A stretch of 14,602 nucleotides of DNA from a bacterium (GTDB taxonomy: Bacteria; Electryoneota; RPQS01): positions 1-14,602 of the forward strand of contig JAQTRJ010000016.1 of the NCBI GenBank assembly GCA_028711875.1, given 5' to 3'. A program made the position numbers and the translations under genes. Positions 1 through 7,297 of this stretch are shown in pieces. Position 1 is the stretch's first letter; every line of letters starts with the position of its first letter. The notes beneath the pieces were generated by a model. That model was not told the DNA's origin. It saw only the letters and a program-made list of their open reading frames with translations, and searched no databases.

Positions 1-915
1 GTGGAAACCGATGCCAATGACATGAGAGGGATTCAGCACCGGATGATAGAGAAAGGCATAGTCAATGACCAGTTCCCGCCAGTGCAGGCCGAAACCGGCG
101 GTGAAGCTGTTGGGATTCGTGTTGATTCCGAAACGCAAGTCAAGCGGTTTGACCACCATGGCGTTCACGCCGCCCTTGAACTGGGTCTCACCGCTGATGA
201 CGCGCTCCACGTCGAACGTCGTGCGCACGCCATAATAGGGGAAGTAGCTCACGCCCGCCGAAAGCATACGCGGCAAATCGCGCTTTGAACCTTCGCCCAT
301 CTGCGGGTGATTGGCGTTCTTAAACGATCCTCCGAGCCGGAACCGATCCCACAGCTGCGCGGTGGCGCCGATGTCCAAGCCGAAGGTGGAGGCGCTGCCG
401 AGATCCATGGAAGGCTGATCGTCATAGCCTACCGATTGGCCGAGGTTCCATGAGATCAGCTTCGCCGTGTAGCCGAAGGCCAGCGACGTGTGGAGGTCGT
501 GCTGAAGCAGAATGCCGTGCGACAGAAACACTTCGGTTTCGGAGGACATCGTATGGCCGCCTTCGCGCGTGCCGAGAGTCTGAATGCCCGCGGCAATCCC
601 ACCCGCCTTTCCCGGCAGTTGCGAAAAGCCGGCCGCGGACATGTGGGAAAGGAAATTCAGTCCCCAGGGCTGGTGGTACACGAAGCGGCCTTCGGTTCCT
701 TCGCCATACGCCAGTCCGGCCGGATTCCAATAGGGCGCTTCCGCGCCTTCGGCCGCCGCCGTATAGGCTCCCCCCACCGCCAATGCCGCCGGAACCGGCG
801 GATTGGGATTGGAGATCAGTTGCGCTGAGGCGAGAGGAACCATCGCCAACAGCAGGATGGAAACGATCACATATCTCACGATCGCCTCACGGGACAAGAG
901 AAAATATCTGCGCAT
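1..915 (-). CDS. PorV/PorQ-like (UPF0164-type) outer-membrane beta-barrel protein, C-terminus off the window
   Basis: Reading leftward from the ATG at 915-913, the frame stays open for 305 codons to the window edge without a stop. The N-terminus has a basic stretch (MRRYFLLSREAIVR) and a hydrophobic core ending ASAQL, a signal peptide. Next come a GGAYTAAAEGAEAPYWNPAG motif, typical of the PorV/PorQ/UPF0164 family, and alternating Gly/aromatic beta-strand sequence (e.g. TSLAFGYTAKLISWN, FGLDIGATAQLWDRF), as expected for an outer-membrane barrel. Family members act in FCB bacteria as T9SS components (PorV shuttles cargo to the attachment complex), but many paralogues have unknown roles. The start overlaps the stop of the upstream secreted-protein gene by one base (TGATG), so translation is probably coupled. 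A GTG at 879-877 with a nearby GAGG is an alternative start. Family assignment is fairly sure; the exact role is inference. The 3' end is missing. Confidence 0.8.
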   Translation of the reverse strand, partial: MRRYFLLSREAIVRYVIVSILLLAMVPLASAQLISNPNPPVPAALAVGGAYTAAAEGAEAPYWNPAGLAYGEGTEGRFVYHQPWGLNFLSHMSAAGFSQLPGKAGGIAAGIQTLGTREGGHTMSSETEVFLSHGILLQHDLHTSLAFGYTAKLISWNLGQSVGYDDQPSMDLGSASTFGLDIGATAQLWDRFRLGGSFKNANHPQMGEGSKRDLPRMLSAGVSYFPYYGVRTTFDVERVISGETQFKGGVNAMVVKPLDLRFGINTNPNSFTAGFGLHWRELVIDYAFLYHPVLNPSHVIGIGFH

Positions 916-3809
916 CAGAGTTTCGTTCCAATCACGACGGGTTTCACGATGGTGTCGCTGGTGCCGTCCTGCACGGATTCGAGATGCAGGATATAGGTTC
1001 CCAGCGGCAGGATATTGCGAAGTTCATCCCGGCCGTCCCACCACAGTTCGTTCGGTCCGCCGGCATTCTTGTCTAACAAGGTTGTGACAAGATGTCCGCG
1101 GAGATTGAAGACACGGAGCCGCACGGCGCCCAGCGTAGGTGAGCTGTAGACGATATGAAGCTTCTGGCCGAGATCGGGGGCAAAGGGGCGGTTGGGGACA
1201 TCCAGACGGAGTTCGTCGGACGGCACGGGCTGATCGGGAAGAGTGAAGTCTTCCGCGTACCCACCCAGCATCTGAAAATCGCCGTCATAGGCGGACGTCA
1301 CTCCGGCCACGCTGCACAACACGCCCACCAGATCGCCTTTGCGATAGGTCCGGTCGCCGAGCACGACGGTTGTCAATCCCATGTCGTCCCAGACGCGAAT
1401 GGTTACGTTGCCGCTGCCGTCGTCAATCATGATGTTCGTTCCGCCGCCGACGTTTTCGTCCACCTGATAGATCGTGCCCGTAACCTGAACCCACGTTCCC
1501 GAACCATAGTTGCCCGACGACGACGTCACAATGAGACTTTGCTGAGTCGTGCGGTCGCCGGTAGCCAGACGAATCGGCTCGGGTAAGGGTTGATTCTCGC
1601 CTAAGACGAAGATGTCGGTATTCGGGGTGCCGTTGAAACTCTGGAGTTGAACCGCTCCGGCATAGCTGCTGGCAATTCCGGTAATCGTAATGAGATTGCC
1701 GCGCTGAATGCCGGGGAAGCTCGCCGCCGCGCCGGTCTGCGAAAGATAGAATCCGAGACCGCTGTTGTCCTGCAGATAGGCGGAAATTCGCCGCGATCCG
1801 CTGGTGGTTGTCACATCCTGTACGAAAGTGACGACGCCGCGCAGCGTCACACTGCGACCGTTATAGGCGTCGAAATCGCGGTAGATGTCGGCGATTTGAA
1901 CGTATTCTTCCGGCTCATATCCGGCGAAACTGACTACGGCTCCCGTCAGAACGTTGCCGCTGACATCCTGGACATCTCCGACTGTGAGCTGGTAGGCATG
2001 GCCGGGAAGCAGCCGCTCGAGAGTCGTGAGCTGAATCGTGCGGCCGTCACGGTAGAGATAGGCGGTCAGCACGTGCAGCTCCAGCAGGTCGGTCTGATCC
2101 ACCAGATGGTAGTTGGCAAGATCGGAGATTCCCACCGTATCCAGCCGTTCATTGAAGAGCACATTGAAAGCGGTGTCGCTGACGGCCGTCGCGCTGGTCA
2201 GTTGCGGAGCGCGGTGGTCAATGTAGCGAATATCGTCGTCGGAACGCGGGGCAAGTTCCCAGCCGTGCCCGCTGTAGTAGCTGACGCAGCCGGTGATCGA
2301 AGTAAAGGTGTCGCCGACCGCCGGAACGTACTCGAAAGAAATATCTTTCACCACATAGGCTGAGCCGGTTTCGTTCGCGATGCGAAAAGCGGGATATTGG
2401 GTCGGCCAGTCGGTGATGCTGGTTACCCAGCAGGTGCCGACCCGGATCAGGCAGCCTTCGTAGGCTTCGGAAGAATCGGCCAGCTCGCCCACGCGAACGT
2501 CAATCGGTTCCGGAACAACCGCCTGCTGCCCTAACAGAGTGACGACGTTTCCGCCGGTATATTCGGTGAGGCCGCTGTATTCCACCACTTGTCCGGTTAC
2601 GCTGACGCAATCGCCCAGCGCCGGATCAATCGAACCGCCATAGACAAAGATTCCCGACCACCTGCCGCCTTCCGGGGCCAGGCTGACGGGATCGCTCATA
2701 TAGAAATCGCTGCCATTGCCGAATGCCGCGCCCGTGACAATTCCCGTGACGGTCACGAGCGAATCGGCGAAGGGGGAATTGCCGCCGGTAGGATTCCCGG
2801 TGTATTGAATATCGTAGATGGCACGAATGGAAGAGAGAATCAAATAGGCGTGGGTGCTCGCTGGAGCAGCGGCGGGGCTGGTGGCGGAGGCGCCCTCTGT
2901 ATCCTCGGCCCAGAGATAGTAGTAGCAGGTCGTGCGCGCGGGTCCGGCGGGAATGACGCCGCCCCAGCGACCGTCCCCAGCGGCTCCATCGTGGTGCTGG
3001 CCATCATCATACATCGGGCGCGCGGTGAAGTCTCCCTCCAATCCGAAACGATAGTAGAGGACGGCGCTTCCGACACCCTCATCATCGGTAAGAACCACCG
3101 TGACGGTATCGGACTGCAATTCGTTCGGCCGCTCGGGCGTGTTGGCGATCTCGGAGAAAAGAGGCGGGCGATTGCCGACAAAACCGAAATCACCGTCTCC
3201 GCGCGGATTCAGCGTGTAGACGCTGCCCGAGGCGGTGACGATGCCGCGCAGGTAGCGTAAAACTTCTCCCACCAGCGGTTCGTGGGCATACGTCCAGCCG
3301 CTTCCCACGGTGAGCGGGCCGCTGCCGTCATCGACGGTGAACTGTCCGGATCCCACGCTGACCACGGTGGCATCGGTCAGTTCGATCAGGACACCCTCGG
3401 CCGACTCGCCGACTTCGCCGGAGGCGATCAAATGGGGAGCCGCGGGCGCGACCGGCGTGCCTGTGGAAAATGCACCGGTAACGCTGATCCGCAACCGAGT
3501 CTCCGAACTTGTCTCCCGGACTTCGGCTTCGAACCGAATCGAATCTCCAATGGATAAGCCACGGTCCTGTGCATCATTGACCTGAATCCCGTGCCAAAGC
3601 CCGCCCTCGGGATCGGAAATGAAGTAGTAGGTTGGCAATCGGTAAGCCACAGCCGTGACGACTCCCCCGGTAGTCACCGTTTGACCGACCAAAGGAGAAT
3701 TGCCGGAGGCGTCCTCGGTGAACTGGATGTCGCGGATTGAGACGTCTTGCGCAAAAACGCAAGATGCTGATAATATGATAGATAGCCAAAAAATGATGCG
3801 GTGTATCAT
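915..3809 (-). CDS. large secreted multi-domain protein with OB-fold repeats, Ig-like domains and FlgD-like C-terminal domain
   Basis: I chose the ATG at 3809 because it gives a clean signal peptide (MIHRIIFWLSIILSASCVFAQ) and lies downstream of a predicted promoter. An ATG six bases upstream (3815) is equally possible. The frame is open back to a TTG at 3893, but those starts would precede the predicted transcription start. The protein is about 964 aa. Numbering from the start used here, there are OB-fold-like segments at about 22-210 (NSPLVGQTVTTGGVVTAV), 330-530 (NSPFADSLVTVTGIVTGA), 640-735 (SVTLRGVVTFVQD) and 760-855. They resemble accessory domains found beside extracellular nucleases. 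An Ig-like segment with DDGQHHDGAAGDGRWGG (about 268-282) and a Big_5-type segment (about 535-630, VLFNERLD) lie between them. The end (about 870-964) is a FlgD/T9SS-type Ig fold with VRLRVFNLRGHLVTTL and PLGTYILHL. No nuclease or other catalytic motif is visible. It is likely exported and surface-attached; its ligand is unknown. It is transcribed ahead of, and coupled to, the PorV-like gene. Confidence 0.8.
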   Translation of the reverse strand: MIHRIIFWLSIILSASCVFAQDVSIRDIQFTEDASGNSPLVGQTVTTGGVVTAVAYRLPTYYFISDPEGGLWHGIQVNDAQDRGLSIGDSIRFEAEVRETSSETRLRISVTGAFSTGTPVAPAAPHLIASGEVGESAEGVLIELTDATVVSVGSGQFTVDDGSGPLTVGSGWTYAHEPLVGEVLRYLRGIVTASGSVYTLNPRGDGDFGFVGNRPPLFSEIANTPERPNELQSDTVTVVLTDDEGVGSAVLYYRFGLEGDFTARPMYDDGQHHDGAAGDGRWGGVIPAGPARTTCYYYLWAEDTEGASATSPAAAPASTHAYLILSSIRAIYDIQYTGNPTGGNSPFADSLVTVTGIVTGAAFGNGSDFYMSDPVSLAPEGGRWSGIFVYGGSIDPALGDCVSVTGQVVEYSGLTEYTGGNVVTLLGQQAVVPEPIDVRVGELADSSEAYEGCLIRVGTCWVTSITDWPTQYPAFRIANETGSAYVVKDISFEYVPAVGDTFTSITGCVSYYSGHGWELAPRSDDDIRYIDHRAPQLTSATAVSDTAFNVLFNERLDTVGISDLANYHLVDQTDLLELHVLTAYLYRDGRTIQLTTLERLLPGHAYQLTVGDVQDVSGNVLTGAVVSFAGYEPEEYVQIADIYRDFDAYNGRSVTLRGVVTFVQDVTTTSGSRRISAYLQDNSGLGFYLSQTGAAASFPGIQRGNLITITGIASSYAGAVQLQSFNGTPNTDIFVLGENQPLPEPIRLATGDRTTQQSLIVTSSSGNYGSGTWVQVTGTIYQVDENVGGGTNIMIDDGSGNVTIRVWDDMGLTTVVLGDRTYRKGDLVGVLCSVAGVTSAYDGDFQMLGGYAEDFTLPDQPVPSDELRLDVPNRPFAPDLGQKLHIVYSSPTLGAVRLRVFNLRGHLVTTLLDKNAGGPNELWWDGRDELRNILPLGTYILHLESVQDGTSDTIVKPVVIGTKL

Positions 3810-3864
3810 GAGCATCGAAAGGATGGACAGCGGGTTTTTTCCGTCATGTGATTTCAGGGATATC

Positions 3865-3893
3865 ATTATAGCTATTCCCATCGTGAAATACAA
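3865..3893 (-). promoter_or_regulatory. predicted promoter for the OB-fold protein/PorV-like pair
   Basis: On the minus strand a perfect -10 hexamer TATAAT (3870-3865) lies 17 bases from TTGTAT (3893-3888), which matches only TTG of the sigma70 -35 consensus. The predicted transcript would begin near 3858, giving a leader of about 45 nt before the ATGs at 3815 and 3809. This supports those starts over the TTG, ATG and ATG further upstream. No Shine-Dalgarno sequence is evident in the leader. The promoter sits in the 161-base divergent gap. FCB sigma factors can prefer other consensus sequences, so this is a prediction only. Confidence 0.45.
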
Positions 3894-3936
3894 GTAATTC
3901 CATTCCCTTTTCGAGATATCCTCCCGGCGCAGCTCG

Positions 3937-3965
3937 TTGAATTTCTGAATGAGTTTGGCTACCTT
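3937..3965 (+). promoter_or_regulatory. weak candidate promoter upstream of the lytic transglycosylase gene
   Basis: TTGAAT (3937-3942) and TACCTT (3960-3965) are separated by 17 bases directly before the ATG at 3971. The -35 matches four of six consensus positions and the -10 only three. If used, the transcript would begin at about the start codon (leaderless), or the protein would start at the internal ATG at 4016. No other clear promoter for the plus-strand genes is visible in the divergent gap. Confidence 0.2.
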
Positions 3966-3970
3966 GTTTC

Positions 3971-6184
3971 ATGCGCGTGAGTTGCAGGTTAGTCCTGTCT
4001 TTCCAGCGGCTGATAATGACGGCATGGGCGATCATGGCGCTGGTGACGTTGCAGCCCTGTACGTCGCAGCCGCTGTCCGATGATTCCACGCGGTTCGCCG
4101 GCTATTGGGAACTTGTGGAGGCGGGCGACACGACGGGAGCCGGAGAATACCTGCTGAGTCTGACCGACGCCCGCCAGGGGCGCACGTCTCCCCTGGCGGG
4201 TTTTCTGCTGGGATGGCTGGCCTATCAGCGCGAGGACTATGCGGGGGTGGAGGTTCAACTTGGGCTGGGTGTCCCGCCCGAGCTTACCGATCATGCGCTA
4301 TTTTTACGGGCCGATGCCCTCGAGCGGCTCGGTCAGGCCGAGCGGGCCGCTTCGCTGTGGGAGGAGCTTGCGCGGGATACCTCATCGGTGTATATGCCCG
4401 AGGCGCTGTTTCGGCTGGCGGAATGGGCGCGGGCGACCGGGAATACGAGTGAGTTTCTTGATTGGGCGGCCAAGCATAGAAATCGCTCAACGAACACGGA
4501 GAATCGCCAGCAATTGGACTTGATGGCGGCGGAGATTCTGGCGTCGCAGAATCGGCACGCTGAATCCGTGGATATCCTCTATAACGCTGTGCTGGCGGGA
4601 CCGGCCACGGAGGCTGCCGAGAAGATTCGCCAACGAATCCATGAATACCCAAAGCGTTTTCACGTCACTCCGCGTCGTTTGACCGCGGAGGAAATTCATA
4701 GGGAACTCGACGCCTTGGAAAGCACCCGCTCGTTCCAGAGCGGCCTGCATCGCGTTCACGAATGGATGCAGAGTCCTCAGGGCGGCGATCTCAGCGAGCG
4801 GCTGACGTATTTTCAAGCGCGGTTTGAGAACGGATTGGGACGACACCGGAAAGCCGTGGAAAGCTTCCGGAACTATCTCCGGAGATTTCCCGACGGGCCG
4901 TTCCGCGGCCGGGCGTTGTACTATCTCGGGCGCTCTGCTTATTTTACCGATCAGGATTCCATCGCCATCGGCGCGCTTGCTGAAGCGGCCGATGGCACGG
5001 ACGATTTAATTCTGGCGCAGCAGGCGCTGGAGCTGCTCGGACTTCTGTATCTGGAACGGGGACGACCTGGGGAGGCCGAAGCGGTGTTTCGTCGCTGGGA
5101 GACGCTTAGCCGCGGTTCGGACAGTGAGCTTGATTGCCTGTGGCGGCTGGGATGGGCGCAGTGGGAGGGCGCGTCGTTCGAGGGTGCGGCGGAAACTTGG
5201 CGGCGGTTGTTCGAACAGGATTCCATGTCCGCCTACGCGCCGATTGCTCTCTATTGGCAGAGTCGCGCCAGCCAGAGGATGGGACGCGCCGAACAGGCCG
5301 AGGAACGGCGTCAATCGCTGCGTTTCCGTTTCCCCTATTCCTATTACACCGTGACGGAATTCGGTACGGCAGGCGACATCGCAGCGCAGGAAGTGCCGCT
5401 GACAGCCCCCACGCTCGACGCATTGTGGCTCGCGGGCGGCCAGCACGCCAAACGCTTCTGTCTGCTGGCCGCCATGCGGCTGCCGCGGCTCGCTCTCGAA
5501 GAGTGGCCGGCGATGAGGCGAGAGGTGTCGTCGGCGGATGGGCTGGCCTGGTGGGAGGCGCAGCTGCATATCTGGAACGGAAACCGCCGCGCGGCGATGC
5601 GCGTCATCCGACGGGACCTGGCCGTCTATATCGCGACGGCAGGCCAGCGGCCGAGCGGATTCTATTCTACGCTCTATCCGCTCGATTTCGATCCCAAGAT
5701 CATTCAGCAGGCGGCGCAATACGACATAGATCCCTATTTTCTCTTCGCGCTGATCTGTCAGGAAAGTCACTTCGATCCGAGTGCAATCAGTCCGGCGGGG
5801 GCGATTGGCCTGATGCAATTGATGCCCGAGACGGCCCGGATCGAAGCCCGCGAGCAGGGGATTTCCTATTCGGCGCAGCTTCTTGCGGATCCCGACTACA
5901 ATCTGAAACTCGGGATCGCCCACGTGGCCAGGCTCTGGCAGCTCTATTCCGGAGACCCCGTATTAACGCTGGCCGCCTACAACGCCGGAAAGAACAAAGC
6001 GAACGAATGGCAGGCGAAATTCCCGGCGCGGGACCGCGACGAATTCATTGAACTCATTCCCTACCGCGAGACGCGCATGTTCATCAAACGCATTCTCGAG
6101 CATCGCGCGGCCTACCGGAGACTGTATCCCGACGTCGGATCATCGCTGATCGCCACACCGACGCCATCCAAAACCACCGAGTAA
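3971..6184 (+). CDS. soluble lytic transglycosylase, Slt-like (GH23), with helical/TPR N-terminal region
   Basis: This 737-aa protein begins with a signal sequence (hydrophobic MTAWAIMALVTLQP after a basic start). A long alpha-helical, TPR-like solenoid follows (about residues 40-560; e.g. GRPGEAEAVFRRWETLSRG, SAYAPIALYWQSRASQRMG). It ends in an SLT domain (about 580-705). The domain shows QESHFDPSAISPAGAIGLMQ with catalytic Glu598, GLMQ at 613-616 and AAYNAG at 668-673, all hallmarks of family 1 lytic transglycosylases. These enzymes cleave the MurNAc-GlcNAc bond of peptidoglycan in the periplasm, leaving 1,6-anhydro-muropeptides. Its length is that of a large Slt70-like enzyme. In the start frame a stop at 3950-3952 prevents extension. 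The ATG at 4016 is an alternative start that would still leave a signal peptide; neither has a good ribosome site. LQPC near residue 30 is not a convincing lipobox. It is the first gene of the plus-strand cluster; selD starts one base after its stop. Confidence 0.93.
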   Translation: MRVSCRLVLSFQRLIMTAWAIMALVTLQPCTSQPLSDDSTRFAGYWELVEAGDTTGAGEYLLSLTDARQGRTSPLAGFLLGWLAYQREDYAGVEVQLGLGVPPELTDHALFLRADALERLGQAERAASLWEELARDTSSVYMPEALFRLAEWARATGNTSEFLDWAAKHRNRSTNTENRQQLDLMAAEILASQNRHAESVDILYNAVLAGPATEAAEKIRQRIHEYPKRFHVTPRRLTAEEIHRELDALESTRSFQSGLHRVHEWMQSPQGGDLSERLTYFQARFENGLGRHRKAVESFRNYLRRFPDGPFRGRALYYLGRSAYFTDQDSIAIGALAEAADGTDDLILAQQALELLGLLYLERGRPGEAEAVFRRWETLSRGSDSELDCLWRLGWAQWEGASFEGAAETWRRLFEQDSMSAYAPIALYWQSRASQRMGRAEQAEERRQSLRFRFPYSYYTVTEFGTAGDIAAQEVPLTAPTLDALWLAGGQHAKRFCLLAAMRLPRLALEEWPAMRREVSSADGLAWWEAQLHIWNGNRRAAMRVIRRDLAVYIATAGQRPSGFYSTLYPLDFDPKIIQQAAQYDIDPYFLFALICQESHFDPSAISPAGAIGLMQLMPETARIEAREQGISYSAQLLADPDYNLKLGIAHVARLWQLYSGDPVLTLAAYNAGKNKANEWQAKFPARDRDEFIELIPYRETRMFIKRILEHRAAYRRLYPDVGSSLIATPTPSKTTE

Positions 6185-6185
6185 C

Positions 6186-7235
6186 ATGGCGTACACCAAG
6201 GACGAACTGACGAAACTCACGCATCTGGTTCGCTGCGCGGGTTGAGCCGGCAAGATGGATCCAGCGGAGCTGGATCGCATTCTCAGCGGATTGCCCGCCG
6301 TCAGCGACCCAAACGTGCTGGTCGGATACTCGGGACGCGACGACGCGACGGTGTACCGTTTGCCCTCGGGCGAGCAGATCGTGCAAACGGTGGACTTCTT
6401 CACGCCCGTGGTGGACGATCCTTACGACTACGGTTCGATCGCGGCGGCTAACTCGCTTAGCGATGTGTACGCGATGAACGCGCGGCCGCTGTTTGCCCTG
6501 AATATCTGCTGCTTTCCGCGCAAACATTCCTTCGAACTCTGGCGGGAAGTGTTGCGCGGCGGCGGCGACAAAGCCGCCGAAGCCGGGATCGCGATTGTCG
6601 GTGGACACACCGTGGATGACAGTGAACCGAAATATGGCCTGGTCGTGACCGGACTGGTTGATCCCGGCGCGATTTGGGTCAACGAGGGAGCCAAACCGGG
6701 CGATGCGCTGTTGCTCACCAAACCGATCGGTACCGGACTGATCACCACCGCGCTGAAAAACGAACTCGTTTCCGCCGCGGAGGTCGCGGAGGCAATCGGG
6801 GCGATGAAGACGCTCAACCGCACCGCCGCGGACGTGCTGCGCGGCTTCGATGTTCATGCCTGCACAGACATCACGGGCAACGGCCTGATCGGACACGCCT
6901 CGGAAATGATGGAGGCGTCGAGAGTCGGGCTGGAGCTCCATGCCGCGGACATTCCCTTGTTCTCGCTGGCGCGCGATCTGGCGGAGGGCGGCAAGTTTCC
7001 CGGCGGGACGTTCGCCAACCGAGGCTATTACGAGCGGCTCGTGGACTTGGATTCGTCTGTGCCCGAGAGTCTGAGCTGGCTGCTCTTCGATGCCCAAACG
7101 TCGGGCGGTCTGCTCGCGGCGGTGGCTGGCTCGCAGGCAGAAACCGCGCTGGCTGAACTACGGCGCGCGGGCGTAACGGCGGCGGCGCTGATCGGCTGGG
7201 TTGTGGCCGACGAGCGGATGCGGATTGTCAAGTAA
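6186..7235 (+). CDS. selD: selenophosphate synthetase SelD, selenocysteine-containing (in-frame TGA = Sec20)
   Basis: SelD makes selenophosphate from selenide and ATP, the selenium donor for Sec-tRNA and 2-selenouridine synthesis. Read from the ATG at 6186, the frame begins MAYTKDELTKLTHLVRCAG, reaches TGA at codon 20, then continues AGKMDPAELDRIL without another stop to 7235. With the TGA read as Sec the protein is 349 aa, a normal SelD length. Sec20 and Lys23 align with catalytic Cys17 and Lys20 of E. coli SelD. Other family motifs are GRDDATVY (Asp52/53), TVDFFTPVVDDPYDYG (68-83), AANSLSDVYAM (Asp93), GGHTVDDSEPKYGL (139-152) and CTDITGNGL (Asp229), covering the Mg/ATP-binding residues. 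Starting instead at the ATG at 6255 would remove the catalytic residue and Lys23. Cys17 forms an unusual CAGU motif. The gene starts one base after the transglycosylase stop (TAAcATG), so translation is probably coupled. No selA, selB or selC is nearby. Confidence 0.95.
6246..6295 (+). promoter_or_regulatory. candidate bacterial SECIS element for the selD UGA
   Basis: Immediately after the TGA (6243-6245), GATCCAGC (6258-6265) and GCTGGATC (6269-6276) form a perfect 8-bp stem around a GGA loop (6266-6268). The stem extends by GATG (6254-6257) pairing with CATT (6278-6281; one G-U pair, G6277 bulged). GGCAA (6249-6253) can pair with TTGCC (6291-6295) as a lower stem across an asymmetric loop. 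The upper stem begins 12 nt after the UGA and the G-containing loop lies about 20 nt after it, close to the geometry of E. coli fdhF-type SECIS hairpins recognised by SelB. It lies inside the coding sequence, as bacterial SECIS elements do. The fold was drawn by eye. Confidence 0.75.
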
Positions 7236-7286
7236 GCTGAGGCGATTGCACGAAACGTGAACGCCATTTCCAAGAAGCTTCGCGAC

Positions 7287-7292
7287 GAGGAG
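7287..7292 (+). promoter_or_regulatory. ribosome binding site GAGGAG deciding the asd GTG start
   Basis: GAGGAG sits five bases before GTG 7298, in the 62-base gap after selD. No ATG is available in frame upstream, and the N-terminal TPIRLAVVGATGLVG begins exactly where an Asd Rossmann fold should, so the GTG start is well supported. The strong site suggests that asd can be initiated independently of selD translation. Confidence 0.7.
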
Positions 7293-7297
7293 TACGC

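Noticed and set aside
915..3809. Extracellular nuclease assignment for the OB-fold protein
   Set aside because: The OB-like segments resemble those next to secreted nucleases, but I see no endonuclease/exonuclease/phosphatase or other catalytic motif, so I did not call an enzyme.
5006..5923. 305-codon open frame on the minus strand opposite the lytic transglycosylase gene
   Set aside because: Arg/Pro/His-rich with no recognisable motif. It lies entirely antisense to a well-supported gene.
5134..6051. 305-codon open frame on the plus strand inside the lytic transglycosylase gene
   Set aside because: Its composition is Arg/Ala/Gly-rich and low in hydrophobic structure. It is the +1 shadow of a GC-rich gene whose SLT motifs are intact in the main frame.
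6084..7097. 337-codon open frame antisense to selD
   Set aside because: It lies wholly opposite conserved selD codons, is His/Arg/Gln-rich, and has no known family signature.
6255..7235. selD starting at the internal ATG 6255 as an ordinary non-Sec or truncated pseudogene
   Set aside because: It would lack the catalytic Sec/Cys and Lys. The upstream frame is SelD-like and interrupted only by one TGA at the exact Sec site, followed by a SECIS-like hairpin.
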